From Schauerella fraxinea (GTDB taxonomy: Bacteria > Pseudomonadota > Gammaproteobacteria > Burkholderiales > Burkholderiaceae_B), in NCBI GenBank assembly GCA_030849965.1, contig JAVDKL010000001.1, positions 868,001 through 932,000 on the forward strand: a DNA stretch of 64,000 bases, in the 5' to 3' direction. Positions 1-8,786 of the stretch are shown piece after piece. Position numbers and translations under genes: made by a program. Numbering within the stretch: the first letter of the stretch is position 1; every line of letters begins with the position of its first letter. The notes under the pieces were generated by a model. That model did not search any database and had not been told where the DNA came from. It saw only the letters and a program-made list of their open reading frames with translations.

Positions 1-834
1 CTGGATCTCACGGCCGACGATCCCGAAGGACTGAAAGCCTTTGGCGAGCGCGTGGCGCAATGGCAACTCAAGTCAGTGCGTGAAGCCAAGCTGCGCAGCA
101 GCTGGATTTCGCCTGACGAGCAGTACGAGAAAAGCTGCCAGCGTCTGCTCGACCGCCTCTTGAATACCGAGGGTGCAGACTCCCCGGCAAGCGACCTGGC
201 GGTTTTCGTGCGCGAGATCGCCGCGGCCGGCGCGATCAACAGCCTGACGCAAACCGTGTTGCGGCTCACCTCGCCGGGCATTCCGGATAACTATCAGGGC
301 ACCGAGTTCTGGGACTTCAGTCTGGTCGATCCGGACAATCGCCGGCCCGTCGATTTCGAGGCGCGCGAAGCCGGCTTGAAGGCGCTGCAGGACGGCAGCG
401 TAACGGACGCCACCTTGTTGCGCGACTGGCACGATGGTCGCATCAAGCAAGCCGTGTGGTATCGCGTGTTGCAACTGCGTCGCGCGCAGCCGGAAATTTT
501 CGAGCACGGCCGCTATATCCCCTTGCATGCCGAAGGCACGCATTCGCGTCATGTGCTCGCCTTTGCGCGCGTGCACGACGGCGAAACCGTGATCGTGGTG
601 GTGCCGCGACTGGCGGCGGCCGGAATCGATCACGCTGCGCCCGAAGGTGTGGTGCCTGCCATCGATCCCGATTTCTGGGGTGACACCACCATTACGCTGC
701 CGCTAGATCTGGCGGGAACCGGGCTCACTGACATTATCAATGTGTGCGACCGTCACGTGGCGGCCGACGGCGTGGTGCCGGTGGCGAGCTTGCTTGCCGA
801 CTGGCCGGTTGCCGTGCTGGTGCGAGCAAAGTAG
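1..834 (+). CDS. treY: Malto-oligosyltrehalose synthase, C-terminal part (5' end outside window)
   Basis: TreY converts the reducing end of malto-oligosaccharides to a trehalosyl unit in the cytoplasmic TreY/TreZ route from glycogen to trehalose. The reading frame is open from base 1, so only the last 277 residues of a roughly 850-950 residue enzyme are present. The family C-terminal signatures are visible: the stretch QWQLKSVREAKLRSSW near the start and TSPGIPDNYQGTEFWDFSL at about 268-330, followed by VDPDNRRPVDF. The GTG at 52 is internal, not a start. A strong stem-loop follows the stop codon, so this is probably the last gene of its operon. The partner treZ would be expected to the left but cannot be seen. 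The identification is firm. Confidence 0.93.
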   Translation: MDLTADDPEGLKAFGERVAQWQLKSVREAKLRSSWISPDEQYEKSCQRLLDRLLNTEGADSPASDLAVFVREIAAAGAINSLTQTVLRLTSPGIPDNYQGTEFWDFSLVDPDNRRPVDFEAREAGLKALQDGSVTDATLLRDWHDGRIKQAVWYRVLQLRRAQPEIFEHGRYIPLHAEGTHSRHVLAFARVHDGETVIVVVPRLAAAGIDHAAPEGVVPAIDPDFWGDTTITLPLDLAGTGLTDIINVCDRHVAADGVVPVASLLADWPVAVLVRAK

Positions 835-842
835 AACTGAGC

Positions 843-872
843 CCTTTCCGCCACGTCGTCGTGGCGGAAAGG
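843..872 (+). terminator. Stem-loop terminator after treY
   Basis: A perfect 13-bp stem (CCTTTCCGCCACG and its complement) with a four-base TCGT loop starts nine bases after the treY stop. The tail after it is CTTTG rather than a long T run, so intrinsic termination is likely but may be incomplete. Confidence 0.7.
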
Positions 873-1028
873 CTTTGCGAGGTGTGTTCCGGTTGTCATT
901 CAAAGTAGAGATGCGCCGACGTTCGCGCGCCGCCGCGATCAACCTCCGCACCCCAAAGGTGCCCACGCTCAAGGCAGCCCTCGTTGGATGCGGCCCACGA
1001 AAATTAGGCACGTTTGCCTTTTATTTCA

Positions 1029-1060
1029 AGCCTATTAGATAGGATGCTAATAAATAGGCT
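1029..1060. promoter_or_regulatory. Overlapping palindromes upstream of the MarR gene (candidate operator)
   Basis: Two nested inverted repeats lie just before the MarR start. AGCCTATT at 1029-1036 pairs with AATAGGCT at 1053-1060, and CCTAT at 1031-1035 pairs with ATAGG at 1039-1043. A TACAAT hexamer at 1060-1065 could be a -10 box. MarR proteins usually bind palindromes of this size over their own promoter, so autoregulation of the efflux operon from here is a reasonable inference. Confidence 0.5.
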
Positions 1061-1071
1061 ACAATGCAGTC

Positions 1072-1548
1072 ATGAACACGCCATCCGATTCCGACCTCAG
1101 CGCCATGACCGCCAATCTTCTCGTGGTTTCCCGAGCTTATCGCGGCGTTGCCGATCGCGCGCTGGCCGATCTTGGCTTATCGCAGGCCACGGCCTGGCCC
1201 ATCGTCATGACCGGCCGTCTGGGCGACGGGGTGCGCCAAGGCGCGCTTGCTGAAGCCCTGGGCGTGGAAGGTCCGTCGCTGGTGCGCATTCTCGATCAGT
1301 TGGTCGCGGCAGGCCTCATGCAACGCAAGGAAGACGCCAACGACCGGCGCGCCAAGACGTTGCACCTCACCCCTGCCGGCAACGCTCAGCGCGTACAGAT
1401 CGAAGCATTGCTTGTGCAACTGCGCCGGACGCTTTTTGCCGACATCGATGCGAGCGATCTGAAGACTGCGCTGCGCGTGCTCGAGTCACTCAAATGCACG
1501 CTCGGGCGCAGTGCCGCCATGTTGGATACAGGCACCCCCTCGACCTAA
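1072..1548 (+). CDS. MarR-family transcriptional regulator
   Basis: A 158-residue cytoplasmic winged-helix regulator, normal length for MarR. The recognition helix region reads GALAEALGVEGPSLVRILDQL. The wing carries the typical DRRAKTLHLTPAG pattern (about residues 91-103). It is the first gene before a four-gene efflux set on the same strand, with only 13 bp to the FUSC start, so it very likely controls that pump in response to a phenolic or aromatic ligand. This fits the many MarR-FUSC-DUF1656-HlyD-OMF clusters known in proteobacteria. The ligand cannot be read from sequence. The palindromes at 1029-1060 are the probable binding site. Confidence 0.9.
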   Translation: MNTPSDSDLSAMTANLLVVSRAYRGVADRALADLGLSQATAWPIVMTGRLGDGVRQGALAEALGVEGPSLVRILDQLVAAGLMQRKEDANDRRAKTLHLTPAGNAQRVQIEALLVQLRRTLFADIDASDLKTALRVLESLKCTLGRSAAMLDTGTPST

Positions 1549-1561
1549 TTTTCACCTTGCC

Positions 1562-3625
1562 ATGAAACCGTTTACCGCCGAAGAGGCGATCTTCTCTCTC
1601 AAATGCTACGCGGGCGCTTTGCTCGCGTTGTACGTTTCGTACCGGATCGGTCTGCCCCGGCCGTTCTGGTCGATGACGACGGCGTACATCGTCTCGCAGC
1701 CCTTCGCCGGCGCCGTGCGCTCAAAAGCGGTGTATCGCTTGATCGGTACGTTTACCGGCTGTGCGGTCGTCGTGTATCTCGTCCCCTTGCTCTCCAACGC
1801 GCCCGTGCTGATGACCGGCGCCATGGTGTTGTGGGTGGGCGTGTGCGTGTATTTCTCGGTGCTCGACCGCACCCCGCGCGGCTATCTGTTCATGTTGGCC
1901 GGCTATACCGCCGCAATGATCGGTTTTCCGAGTGTGCTGGCGCCCGAGGCCGTATTCGACACCGGCCTGGCACGCGTTGAGGAAATCTCGCTCGGCATCC
2001 TGTGCGCCACGCTGGTTCACACGCTGATCCTGCCGCGCAGTGTGGCACCTATCGTGCTGGCCGGACTGGATCGCACCTTGAAGGATGCGCGCAGTTGGAT
2101 TGGCGACACGCTCTTGCGCGCCACCGACGAACGCCGCCGCAAGGAGCGCCGCACGCTCGCCAACGACATCACGCAATTGCGCGTGCTCTCCACCCATGTT
2201 CCCTACGACACCAACAACATCCGCTGGACCGCCCGCGCCGTGCGCGCCATCCAGGACAGCATGGCCACGCTTACGCCGCTCGTCTCGGCGATCGACGATC
2301 GGCTGATCGCGTTGACGCCCGCAGGCGAAGCGCTGCCGCGCGACGTGACCGATGTGCTGACCCGCGTAGACGCCTGGTTCGAACAAGGCACCGATGCCAG
2401 TGCCGAAGACACCACCGCATTGCGCGCCGCCATCCAGGCCCTCGCGCCGCCCCTGAACGCGGCAACCGACTGGCGCGGTGCACTGCTCACCAGCTTGAGC
2501 GCACGCTTGCTGGCGTTGATGGATACTTATCGTACTTGTCTCACCCTGCGCGCCACGATCCAGGCCGGCGTGCGCGGCCGCCGCCGTGCCCTCAAGGAAA
2601 AGCCCTTGCCGTCGGCCCGCAATGTGTTCCACCGCGATCACGGCATCGCCTTTCTTTCGGCGATCGCCGCGGGCATCGCCATCAGTGCCGTCTGTACGTT
2701 CTGGATCTTTACCGGCTGGAGCAACGGTGCCACAGCAGTCTTGATGGCCGCCGTGTTCAGCAGCTTCTTCGCGTCGCAAGACAACCCCGTGCCGGGCATC
2801 GTGCAGTTCCTCACGTACACGATTCTCTCGATGCCGATTTCGGGCCTGTACCTGCTGGGCATCATGCCGGCCGTGCACTCGTTCGAGATGCTCGCCATGA
2901 CGATGTTTCCGGTGTGCCTGGTGCTCGGCATGTTCCTGGCGCGCCCGGCCGTGTTCGGCAAGGCCATGGCCATGCTGTTCGGCTTTTTGGGCACACTCGC
3001 CTTGCACGACACCCAAACCGCCGATCTGGTCTCGTTTCTCGATACGTACACCGCACAAGTGATTGGCGTGGGCTCGGCAGCCTTGGTGGCCGCCCTCTTC
3101 CGTTCGATCAGCGTGCAGGCCAGCGCGCGCCGCATTCAGGCGGCCAACTGGAATTCGCTGTCGGGCTACGCCGCCGCCGAGCGCGCGCCCGATGCCCGCA
3201 GCTTCAACGCGCGCTTGCTCGATCGCATCGGCCTCTTGCAGATGCGCCTGGGCCTCACCGCGGATAACGAAAAAGCTGCCGCCAGCGATGCGCTGAAAGA
3301 CTTGCGCGTGGGCCGCGACATCGTCGATCTGCAACGCATCAAGAACGACCTGCCCGCTGCGCGGCCTGCCATCCAGACCGCCCTGCGGGGTTTGTCGACC
3401 TTCTTTCACGACCGTCCGCGGATGGCGCAAGGAGAAGGCCAGACGCCGGCGCTCCTGGCCTGCATCGATCGCGCGTTGGCCAGCGTGATCGCCATCGATC
3501 GCGACAGCGCTGCGCGCGGGCAAGCCGTGGTCGCGCTGGTGGGCATCCGCCGCGGTTTGTTTCCCGAGGCGCAAGCGTATGTGCCCGGCGGTTTTTCGGT
3601 CGCTGTTTCGGAGTCCGCGGCATGA
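1562..3625 (+). CDS. FUSC-family efflux permease (AaeB-like)
   Basis: A 687-residue inner-membrane protein of the fusaric-acid-resistance / p-hydroxybenzoate efflux family (E. coli AaeB is of similar size). Two hydrophobic blocks of about five helices each, near residues 15-165 and 360-520, flank a cytoplasmic segment, as usual in FUSC. The start at 1562 gives the standard MKPFTAEEAIFSLK opening. An in-frame start at 1511 would lie inside the MarR gene and is less likely. The stop overlaps the next start (ATGA at 3622). With the following DUF1656 protein, HlyD adaptor and outer-membrane factor it forms a complete three-membrane export system for aromatic acids or similar toxic compounds. The substrate is not known. 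Confidence 0.9.
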   Translation: MKPFTAEEAIFSLKCYAGALLALYVSYRIGLPRPFWSMTTAYIVSQPFAGAVRSKAVYRLIGTFTGCAVVVYLVPLLSNAPVLMTGAMVLWVGVCVYFSVLDRTPRGYLFMLAGYTAAMIGFPSVLAPEAVFDTGLARVEEISLGILCATLVHTLILPRSVAPIVLAGLDRTLKDARSWIGDTLLRATDERRRKERRTLANDITQLRVLSTHVPYDTNNIRWTARAVRAIQDSMATLTPLVSAIDDRLIALTPAGEALPRDVTDVLTRVDAWFEQGTDASAEDTTALRAAIQALAPPLNAATDWRGALLTSLSARLLALMDTYRTCLTLRATIQAGVRGRRRALKEKPLPSARNVFHRDHGIAFLSAIAAGIAISAVCTFWIFTGWSNGATAVLMAAVFSSFFASQDNPVPGIVQFLTYTILSMPISGLYLLGIMPAVHSFEMLAMTMFPVCLVLGMFLARPAVFGKAMAMLFGFLGTLALHDTQTADLVSFLDTYTAQVIGVGSAALVAALFRSISVQASARRIQAANWNSLSGYAAAERAPDARSFNARLLDRIGLLQMRLGLTADNEKAAASDALKDLRVGRDIVDLQRIKNDLPAARPAIQTALRGLSTFFHDRPRMAQGEGQTPALLACIDRALASVIAIDRDSAARGQAVVALVGIRRGLFPEAQAYVPGGFSVAVSESAA

Positions 3626-3840
3626 TCGGCGAATTCAATTTCTACGGTATCTATTTCCCCTGGCTGCTGGTGCTGGCCGTGCTCACCGCAGGCGTGGCCT
3701 GGGTCGTGCGCCGCGTGCTCGCCCGCGTCGGCTTCTATCGCCACGTGTGGCACCCGGCGCTGTTCGACCTGGCGCTTTTTGTCGTGCTGCTTTATGCGGC
3801 CGTGCAGCTTTCACCTTATCTTTTTGAGCGTGCAGTATGA
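3622..3840 (+). CDS. DUF1656 small membrane protein (AaeX-like)
   Basis: A 72-residue protein with two hydrophobic helices (about residues 10-30 and 48-66), starting MIGEFNFYGIYFPWLL. Proteins of this family are nearly always encoded between a FUSC permease and a HlyD adaptor, as here. Translation is coupled on both sides by ATGA-type overlaps, with the upstream stop at 3623-3625 and the next ATG at 3837. A role as an accessory subunit of the pump is inferred from context. Its biochemical function is undefined in the family. Confidence 0.85.
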   Translation: MIGEFNFYGIYFPWLLVLAVLTAGVAWVVRRVLARVGFYRHVWHPALFDLALFVVLLYAAVQLSPYLFERAV

Positions 3841-4781
3841 AATACCCCAATGCATTGCGTCCCGCAGCGATCGGCCGGTTTGCCGTCACGATGGTCGTCG
3901 TGGTGGCGGCCATCTATGCCGGCATGAAGCTCTGGGACCACTACGAAGTCGAACCCTGGACACGCGACGGCCGGGTGAAGGCCAACGTGGTGCAAGTCGC
4001 CCCCGACGTGTCGGGCCTGGTGGCCGAGATTCCCGTTCGCGACAACCAGGATGTCAAAGCCGGCGACGTGCTCGTCGTGCTCGATGGCGCCCGTTTCGAT
4101 CTCGCCTTGACGCAAGCGCGCACCTCGGTCGAAACCGCCGAAGTTGCTCGCCGCCAGGCCGAACGCGATTTGAAGCGCAACCGGGGCCTGGGCGATCTGG
4201 TGTCGACCGAAATCCGCGAACAGAGCCAGACCAAGCTCGAGCAGGCCCAGGCATCGCTTGAGCAGGCGCGCGTGGCTGTGCAGGCCGCGCAGCTCAATCT
4301 GGACCGCAGCCGCATCGTGGCACCCGCCGATGGCCGCGTCACCAATCTCGATCTGCGCGCGGGCAGCTACGTCACCGCAGGACGCGGCGTGATGGCGCTC
4401 GTCGAAACGCAAACGTTTTACGTTGAAGGCTATTTCGAAGAAACCAAGTTGCCGTCGATCCGTGTGGGCGACAGCGTGGATGTGACGCTGATGGGCGAAT
4501 CGCGCGTGATCCGCGGCCATGTGGACAGCATCGCGCTGGGCATCACCGATCGCGACCGCAGTACCGGCAGCAACTTGCTGCCCAACGTCAATCCCACGTT
4601 CAATTGGGTGCGCCTGGCGCAACGCATTCCCGTGCGCGTGGCCATCGATCACGTGCCGGACGGTGTGCGGCTGGTCGCGGGCCAGACGGCGACGGTCGCA
4701 GTGGTGGCAAAAGCCGCGCAGGACGCCAAGGCGAAGGCTGCCACAAACGCCGATCGGGCGGCAAACGGAGGTGCACAATGA
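3837..4781 (+). CDS. HlyD-family periplasmic adaptor subunit (AaeA-like)
   Basis: A 314-residue membrane-fusion protein. There is one N-terminal membrane anchor (about residues 15-33) and the lipoyl-like half-motif VAPDVSGLVAEIPVRDNQ with KAGDVLVVLD. A coiled-coil hairpin rich in Glu, Gln and Ala follows (about 85-150), then the second lipoyl half and a beta-barrel domain. It would bridge the FUSC pump and the outer-membrane channel encoded next, whose ATG overlaps this gene's stop. The length matches AaeA of E. coli (about 310). The assignment to the family is firm and the exported substrate is unknown. Confidence 0.92.
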   Translation: MKYPNALRPAAIGRFAVTMVVVVAAIYAGMKLWDHYEVEPWTRDGRVKANVVQVAPDVSGLVAEIPVRDNQDVKAGDVLVVLDGARFDLALTQARTSVETAEVARRQAERDLKRNRGLGDLVSTEIREQSQTKLEQAQASLEQARVAVQAAQLNLDRSRIVAPADGRVTNLDLRAGSYVTAGRGVMALVETQTFYVEGYFEETKLPSIRVGDSVDVTLMGESRVIRGHVDSIALGITDRDRSTGSNLLPNVNPTFNWVRLAQRIPVRVAIDHVPDGVRLVAGQTATVAVVAKAAQDAKAKAATNADRAANGGAQ

Positions 4782-6196
4782 ACGCCTTTCGCCCGCTTCT
4801 GCTGAGCATGCTGGTGCTGTCGGGGTGCAGCGCCGTTGGCCCGGATTATCAACGCCCAGCTGACGCCGTCATCTCCCGCGATGCCGCGCAAGCGCCCTTT
4901 GCCGGCACGAACGACACCACCGCCGTTGCGCTCAAGCCGCTGCCGGCACACTGGTGGCGTCTATATAACGATCCCGCGCTCGACGCCTTGATCGAACGCG
5001 CATTGACGGCCAATACCGATCTGCGTGTGGCCGCAGCCAATCTCGACCGCGCGCAAGCGGCACTCGAGGCCGTGCAGGCCCAGGCCAAGCCCACCGTGGG
5101 CGTGACCGGCGGCCCGACGTTCGGTCATGTGTCCGGTGTGCAGGCCCTTCAGCCGGATGCCCGCCCCAAGAGCCGGTGGTCGTACTCGGGCGGCGTGTCG
5201 GTCGCTTACCAAGTCGATCTCTTCGGCCAGATCCAACGCGCCATCGAAGCGTCCACGCAAGACGCCGCCACCGCGCAAGCCGCGCTGGACGCCACTCGCG
5301 TGACCGTCGCGGCCGAAACCGCACGCGCCTATGCCGATGCGTGCGCCTCCGGCATGCAGATCGACTCCGCGCAAAACTCGGTCGACGTGCAACGCCGATC
5401 GTTGGACGTAACCTCGCGCCTGCAGCAAGCCGGCCGCGGCACCGCGCTCGACGTTACCCGCGCGCGCAGTCAGTTGCAGCAGTTGCAAGCCAACATTCCG
5501 CCGCTGATCGCGCAACGTCGCACCGCGCTCTATCGCCTGGCCACCTTGACGGGCGACGTGCCCACCGCTTTCCCGAAGGCCCTGGCGCAATGCGACAAGC
5601 CGCCTGTGCTGGCGCAACCGATCCCCGTTGGCGATGGCGCTGCGCTCCTGCAACGCCGGCCCGATATCCGGCAAGCCGAAAGCGCGCTCGCGGCCGCCAC
5701 CGCGCGCATTGGCGTCGCCACCGCCGATCTATATCCCAAGATCAGCCTGGGGCTTTCGGCGGCATCGGGCGGCCCGGTGAATCTGCTGGGCGAACGCGGC
5801 ACAGTCAGCTGGAGCCTGGGACCATTGATCTCGTGGACGATTCCAAACACGGGCGCCGCGCAAGCGCGCATCGCGCAATCGGAAGCCGATACGCGTGCGG
5901 CGTATGCAAAGTTCGATGGCACGGTGCTCGGTGCGCTGCGCGAAACCGAAAGTGCGTTGACCGTTTACGCACAACAGCTCGATCGCAATCAAGCACTGGA
6001 AGCGGCGCGAGATGAGAGCCGTGAAGCAGCCAGCCAGGCCAGAAGAGTATTCCAGGCCGGCAAGGCCGATTTCCTTACCGTGCTCGACGCCGAGCGCACG
6101 CTGGCCGCTACCGAAAGCGCGCTGGCCGCATCGCAAGCCGCGCTGACGAGCAATCAGATTGCGCTGTTCCTGGCGTTGGGTGGCGGGTGGGAGTGA
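4778..6196 (+). CDS. Outer-membrane efflux lipoprotein (NodT/OprM type)
   Basis: A 472-residue RND-type outer-membrane factor forming the trimeric exit duct of the pump. The start at 4778 has a good ribosome site (GGAGG five to six bases upstream) and overlaps the adaptor stop by four bases. The signal peptide ends in a lipobox with Cys17 (VLSGCSAVGPDY). Two internally repeated OEP regions follow, with the family features HWWRLYNDPALDALI, the RRPDIRQAES motif near the middle, and a closing helix rich in Ala, Glu and Gln. It is the last gene of the MarR-FUSC-DUF1656-HlyD-OMF operon. Confidence 0.93.
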   Translation: MNAFRPLLLSMLVLSGCSAVGPDYQRPADAVISRDAAQAPFAGTNDTTAVALKPLPAHWWRLYNDPALDALIERALTANTDLRVAAANLDRAQAALEAVQAQAKPTVGVTGGPTFGHVSGVQALQPDARPKSRWSYSGGVSVAYQVDLFGQIQRAIEASTQDAATAQAALDATRVTVAAETARAYADACASGMQIDSAQNSVDVQRRSLDVTSRLQQAGRGTALDVTRARSQLQQLQANIPPLIAQRRTALYRLATLTGDVPTAFPKALAQCDKPPVLAQPIPVGDGAALLQRRPDIRQAESALAAATARIGVATADLYPKISLGLSAASGGPVNLLGERGTVSWSLGPLISWTIPNTGAAQARIAQSEADTRAAYAKFDGTVLGALRETESALTVYAQQLDRNQALEAARDESREAASQARRVFQAGKADFLTVLDAERTLAATESALAASQAALTSNQIALFLALGGGWE

Positions 6197-6342
6197 AGCG
6201 TCACGCGCCGCGCTGACCGCACGCGTGGCGCGCACGGCCGGCGGCTTCCAAGATAGAGGGATTGCGTAGCGTTAAACGCTTGAGCACCGCTTCAAACTTT
6301 GCCATGATCTCGTCTTCGATGCTCCCCTTTATTCAGGCGCCC

Positions 6343-6588
6343 ATGCTTCAACTTCGACCCAGCTGTGAATGTTGCGATCGCGACCTTCCGAACGAATCGC
6401 TCGACGCCAGAATCTGCACCTTCGAATGCACGTTTTGCAGTACATGCGCCGAAGGAAAGCTCGGCAATGTATGTCCCAACTGCAGCGGCGAACTGGTGCG
6501 CCGCCCGATTCGGCCCGCTGCGGCGCTGGCGCGCCATGCGGCGTCTACCGAACGGGTCTTCAAGCCGACCGGGTGCAGCACCGCGTAG
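6343..6588 (+). CDS. DUF1272 cysteine-rich protein
   Basis: An 81-residue soluble protein. The ATG at 6343 is chosen because the conserved family block starts there (MLQLRPSCECC); in-frame ATGs at 6304 and 6319 add only non-conserved residues. Eight cysteines sit in a zinc-ribbon-like layout: CECC, then CTFECTFCSTC, then CPNC, ending in the typical RRPIRP. Metal binding, probably zinc, is inferred from this pattern. The family has no established function. It stands alone after the efflux operon. Confidence 0.85.
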   Translation: MLQLRPSCECCDRDLPNESLDARICTFECTFCSTCAEGKLGNVCPNCSGELVRRPIRPAAALARHAASTERVFKPTGCSTA

Positions 6589-6654
6589 TCATTACTGTCA
6601 TTGCCCTTAAACAATGCATGGCTAGCATGCAGCGCTTCTCAATCAGCATGTTGA

Positions 6655-8655
6655 ATGGCAATGTACTCTGCACACCCCAGCCTCAAGGCGCTCTCCTCCT
6701 ACGCGTTGCGCGCAACGTCGGTCGCAGTGCTGTTGGCGCTTGCCGCTTGCGGCGGTGACGACAATGACGATTCACCCGCCGTCGAAACGCCTGTCGTAGA
6801 AGCGCCTTACGTTATTCCCTCGCCGCCGGTCGGGCTGGGGCAGGCCGAGACGGCGCCGTTGCCAGACGCGCCAGCCTTCGTCGATTTTGCGGCCACGAAC
6901 CAACGCGGCGATCCACGCTACGCCACGCTCGACACCAATGCCGGCGTACGCGTGCTCGGTGGTTTCCTCGAGATCTGGGAGCCGCGCACGCGCCTGGTCG
7001 ATGCCGGCGTCAATGCGAATGCCGCCAACGGTTTCCCGGCGATCGTCGCCTCGGACTGGACCGGCACGCCGGGTGACGCCACCGATGGCAAGATCAAGAA
7101 CCAGGCCGTTCACAACGAGAACATCGACTACGTGGTTCGCACAACCGCGAAGCGCACGCCCGAGCAGGCGATCGCCGCCTATCTGGACGACCGCCGCGGC
7201 AAGAACTACAGCGTGACCGATGGCCTGGGCCCGCTCACCGCGGCATGGCGCGCCGCTGCCCGCCAGACCACCAGCATCAACGATATTCCCGCCAACGCCA
7301 CCACCGTTAAATACGACGACACCGGCAACAACACGGGGGTTTCCGGTGCGGCCAATCCTGAATTCGGCAAGGTCATCGCCTTCGTGCAAAGCATGGGTGA
7401 GAATGCGTCGACCGAGCCCGGCAAGCGCTTCTACAAATACGCTCGCCCCTGGCGCTGGAGCAACAGCGTGCAAGTGGTGCCTGCGCTCGAACCCGCCAAG
7501 AGCGGCACGGCCGCCACCGACGGCGGCTTTCCCAGCGGCCACACCGCCGAATCGGTGCGCAACGCGATCGGCATGGCCTATCTCGTGCCCGAACGCTTTC
7601 AGGAATTGGTCGCGCGTGGCGTGGAGCTGGGTGAAAGCCGCATCATCGCCGGCATGCATTCGCCGCTCGACGTGATCAGCGGGCGCATGCTGGGCCAGGC
7701 CTCGGCCGTGGGCAACATCTATGCGACCGATGAAGGCACGCGGGCCGTGGCCGTTGCGCAGGCGCGCCAAACGCTGATGGCGGCCGTGGGCGCGGCCTCG
7801 CCCGAACAATTCATCACGCTGGCGCGATCCACCGATGCAAGCATGGACCGCTTCGCCGATCATGCCGTCAATCAAGCCGAATATCGCCGTCGCCTCACGT
7901 TCGACTTCACGCCGATCGCCGATACCAGCCGCCCCGCCGTTGTGCCCAAGGGCGCGGAAGTCATCCTCGAAACGCGTCTGCCTTACTTGAGCGGCGAGCA
8001 GCGCCGCGTGGTGCTCAAAACCACCGCCCTGCCCTCGGGTTATCCGATTCTCGACGATGTCGAAGGCTACGGCCGTCTCAACCTGTTTGCCGCAGCCGAT
8101 GGGTATGGCGCGTTCAACGGCGATGTCGACGTGACGCTCGATGCCAGCCTGGGCGGCTTTCACGCGCAGGATGCGTGGCGCAACGATATCGGCGGCGCCG
8201 GCAAGTTGACGAAGAACGGCTCGGGCACCTTGAGCCTGACCGGCAACAACACCTACACCGGCGGAACGCTGGTGGCGGCAGGCACCGTGCGGGCGGCATC
8301 GGCCAACGCGCTCGGCGCCGGGCAGGTCTACGTGGGCGCCGGCACGCTGGCGATCGCGGCGGCCCAACCGGTCGAGGTCAAAGGCACCTATACCCAGATC
8401 GGGGCAAGTGTGTTGGCCGTCACAGTGGGAGACAACAACGCCGGGCAAATAACGGCATCGGCCGACGCGGCATTGTCCGGACAGTTGACCGTGGATTTTG
8501 CGGCAGGCTACACGCCGCGCGTGGGTGACACTTACACCATCCTGCGCGCACGCAAGGTGCATGGCCAATTCGACGGCATCACGGTGGCCGGCTTCAAAGC
8601 CACCGCGGTATACGGTCCGGACAGCGTCCAGGTGCGACTGGATGCGGTGAGCTGA
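6655..8655 (+). CDS. PAP2-family acid phosphatase lipoprotein with C-terminal autotransporter-type repeat
   Basis: A 666-residue envelope protein. A lipobox ends at Cys32 (LLALAACGGDD), so it is likely lipid-anchored. The phosphatase core has the three PAP2/vanadium-haloperoxidase motifs: K257-x6-R264-P265, P293-S-G-H296 and S328-R-x3-G-M-H335. After about residue 480 the sequence changes to glycine- and asparagine-rich beta-strand repeats, including the hallmark LTKNGSGTLSLTGNNTYTGG of the autotransporter-associated repeat. No translocating barrel domain follows. It probably removes phosphate from an unknown ester in the periplasm or at the surface, and the repeat may be a stalk or passenger-like beta-helix. 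An alternative ATG lies at 6661. Confidence 0.85.
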   Translation: MAMYSAHPSLKALSSYALRATSVAVLLALAACGGDDNDDSPAVETPVVEAPYVIPSPPVGLGQAETAPLPDAPAFVDFAATNQRGDPRYATLDTNAGVRVLGGFLEIWEPRTRLVDAGVNANAANGFPAIVASDWTGTPGDATDGKIKNQAVHNENIDYVVRTTAKRTPEQAIAAYLDDRRGKNYSVTDGLGPLTAAWRAAARQTTSINDIPANATTVKYDDTGNNTGVSGAANPEFGKVIAFVQSMGENASTEPGKRFYKYARPWRWSNSVQVVPALEPAKSGTAATDGGFPSGHTAESVRNAIGMAYLVPERFQELVARGVELGESRIIAGMHSPLDVISGRMLGQASAVGNIYATDEGTRAVAVAQARQTLMAAVGAASPEQFITLARSTDASMDRFADHAVNQAEYRRRLTFDFTPIADTSRPAVVPKGAEVILETRLPYLSGEQRRVVLKTTALPSGYPILDDVEGYGRLNLFAAADGYGAFNGDVDVTLDASLGGFHAQDAWRNDIGGAGKLTKNGSGTLSLTGNNTYTGGTLVAAGTVRAASANALGAGQVYVGAGTLAIAAAQPVEVKGTYTQIGASVLAVTVGDNNAGQITASADAALSGQLTVDFAAGYTPRVGDTYTILRARKVHGQFDGITVAGFKATAVYGPDSVQVRLDAVS

Positions 8656-8786
8656 TCGGCCTGCCGGCAGAGGGTCGCGCGGCAACAACACCGCCGACCC
8701 ATACCGACGGGCGACACCCCTGAATCTCATCCTTTACCAGTAAGATTGCGGCACACGCCGCGCTAGATCGGCGAACTGTCCTTACG

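Noticed and set aside
1511-1561. Upstream ATG for the FUSC gene inside the MarR gene
   Set aside because: It would add 17 non-conserved residues overlapping the MarR coding end; the start at 1562 gives the standard N-terminus.
1721-3574. Long open frame of 617 codons on the minus strand opposite the FUSC gene
   Set aside because: It lies wholly antisense to a clear FUSC gene, has His/Arg/Gln-rich composition typical of GC-rich shadow frames, and has no family motif.
6772-8730. Long minus-strand open frame (652 codons) opposite the PAP2 protein
   Set aside because: Antisense shadow of a gene with all PAP2 motifs; composition is Arg/His/Gly-rich without recognisable domains.
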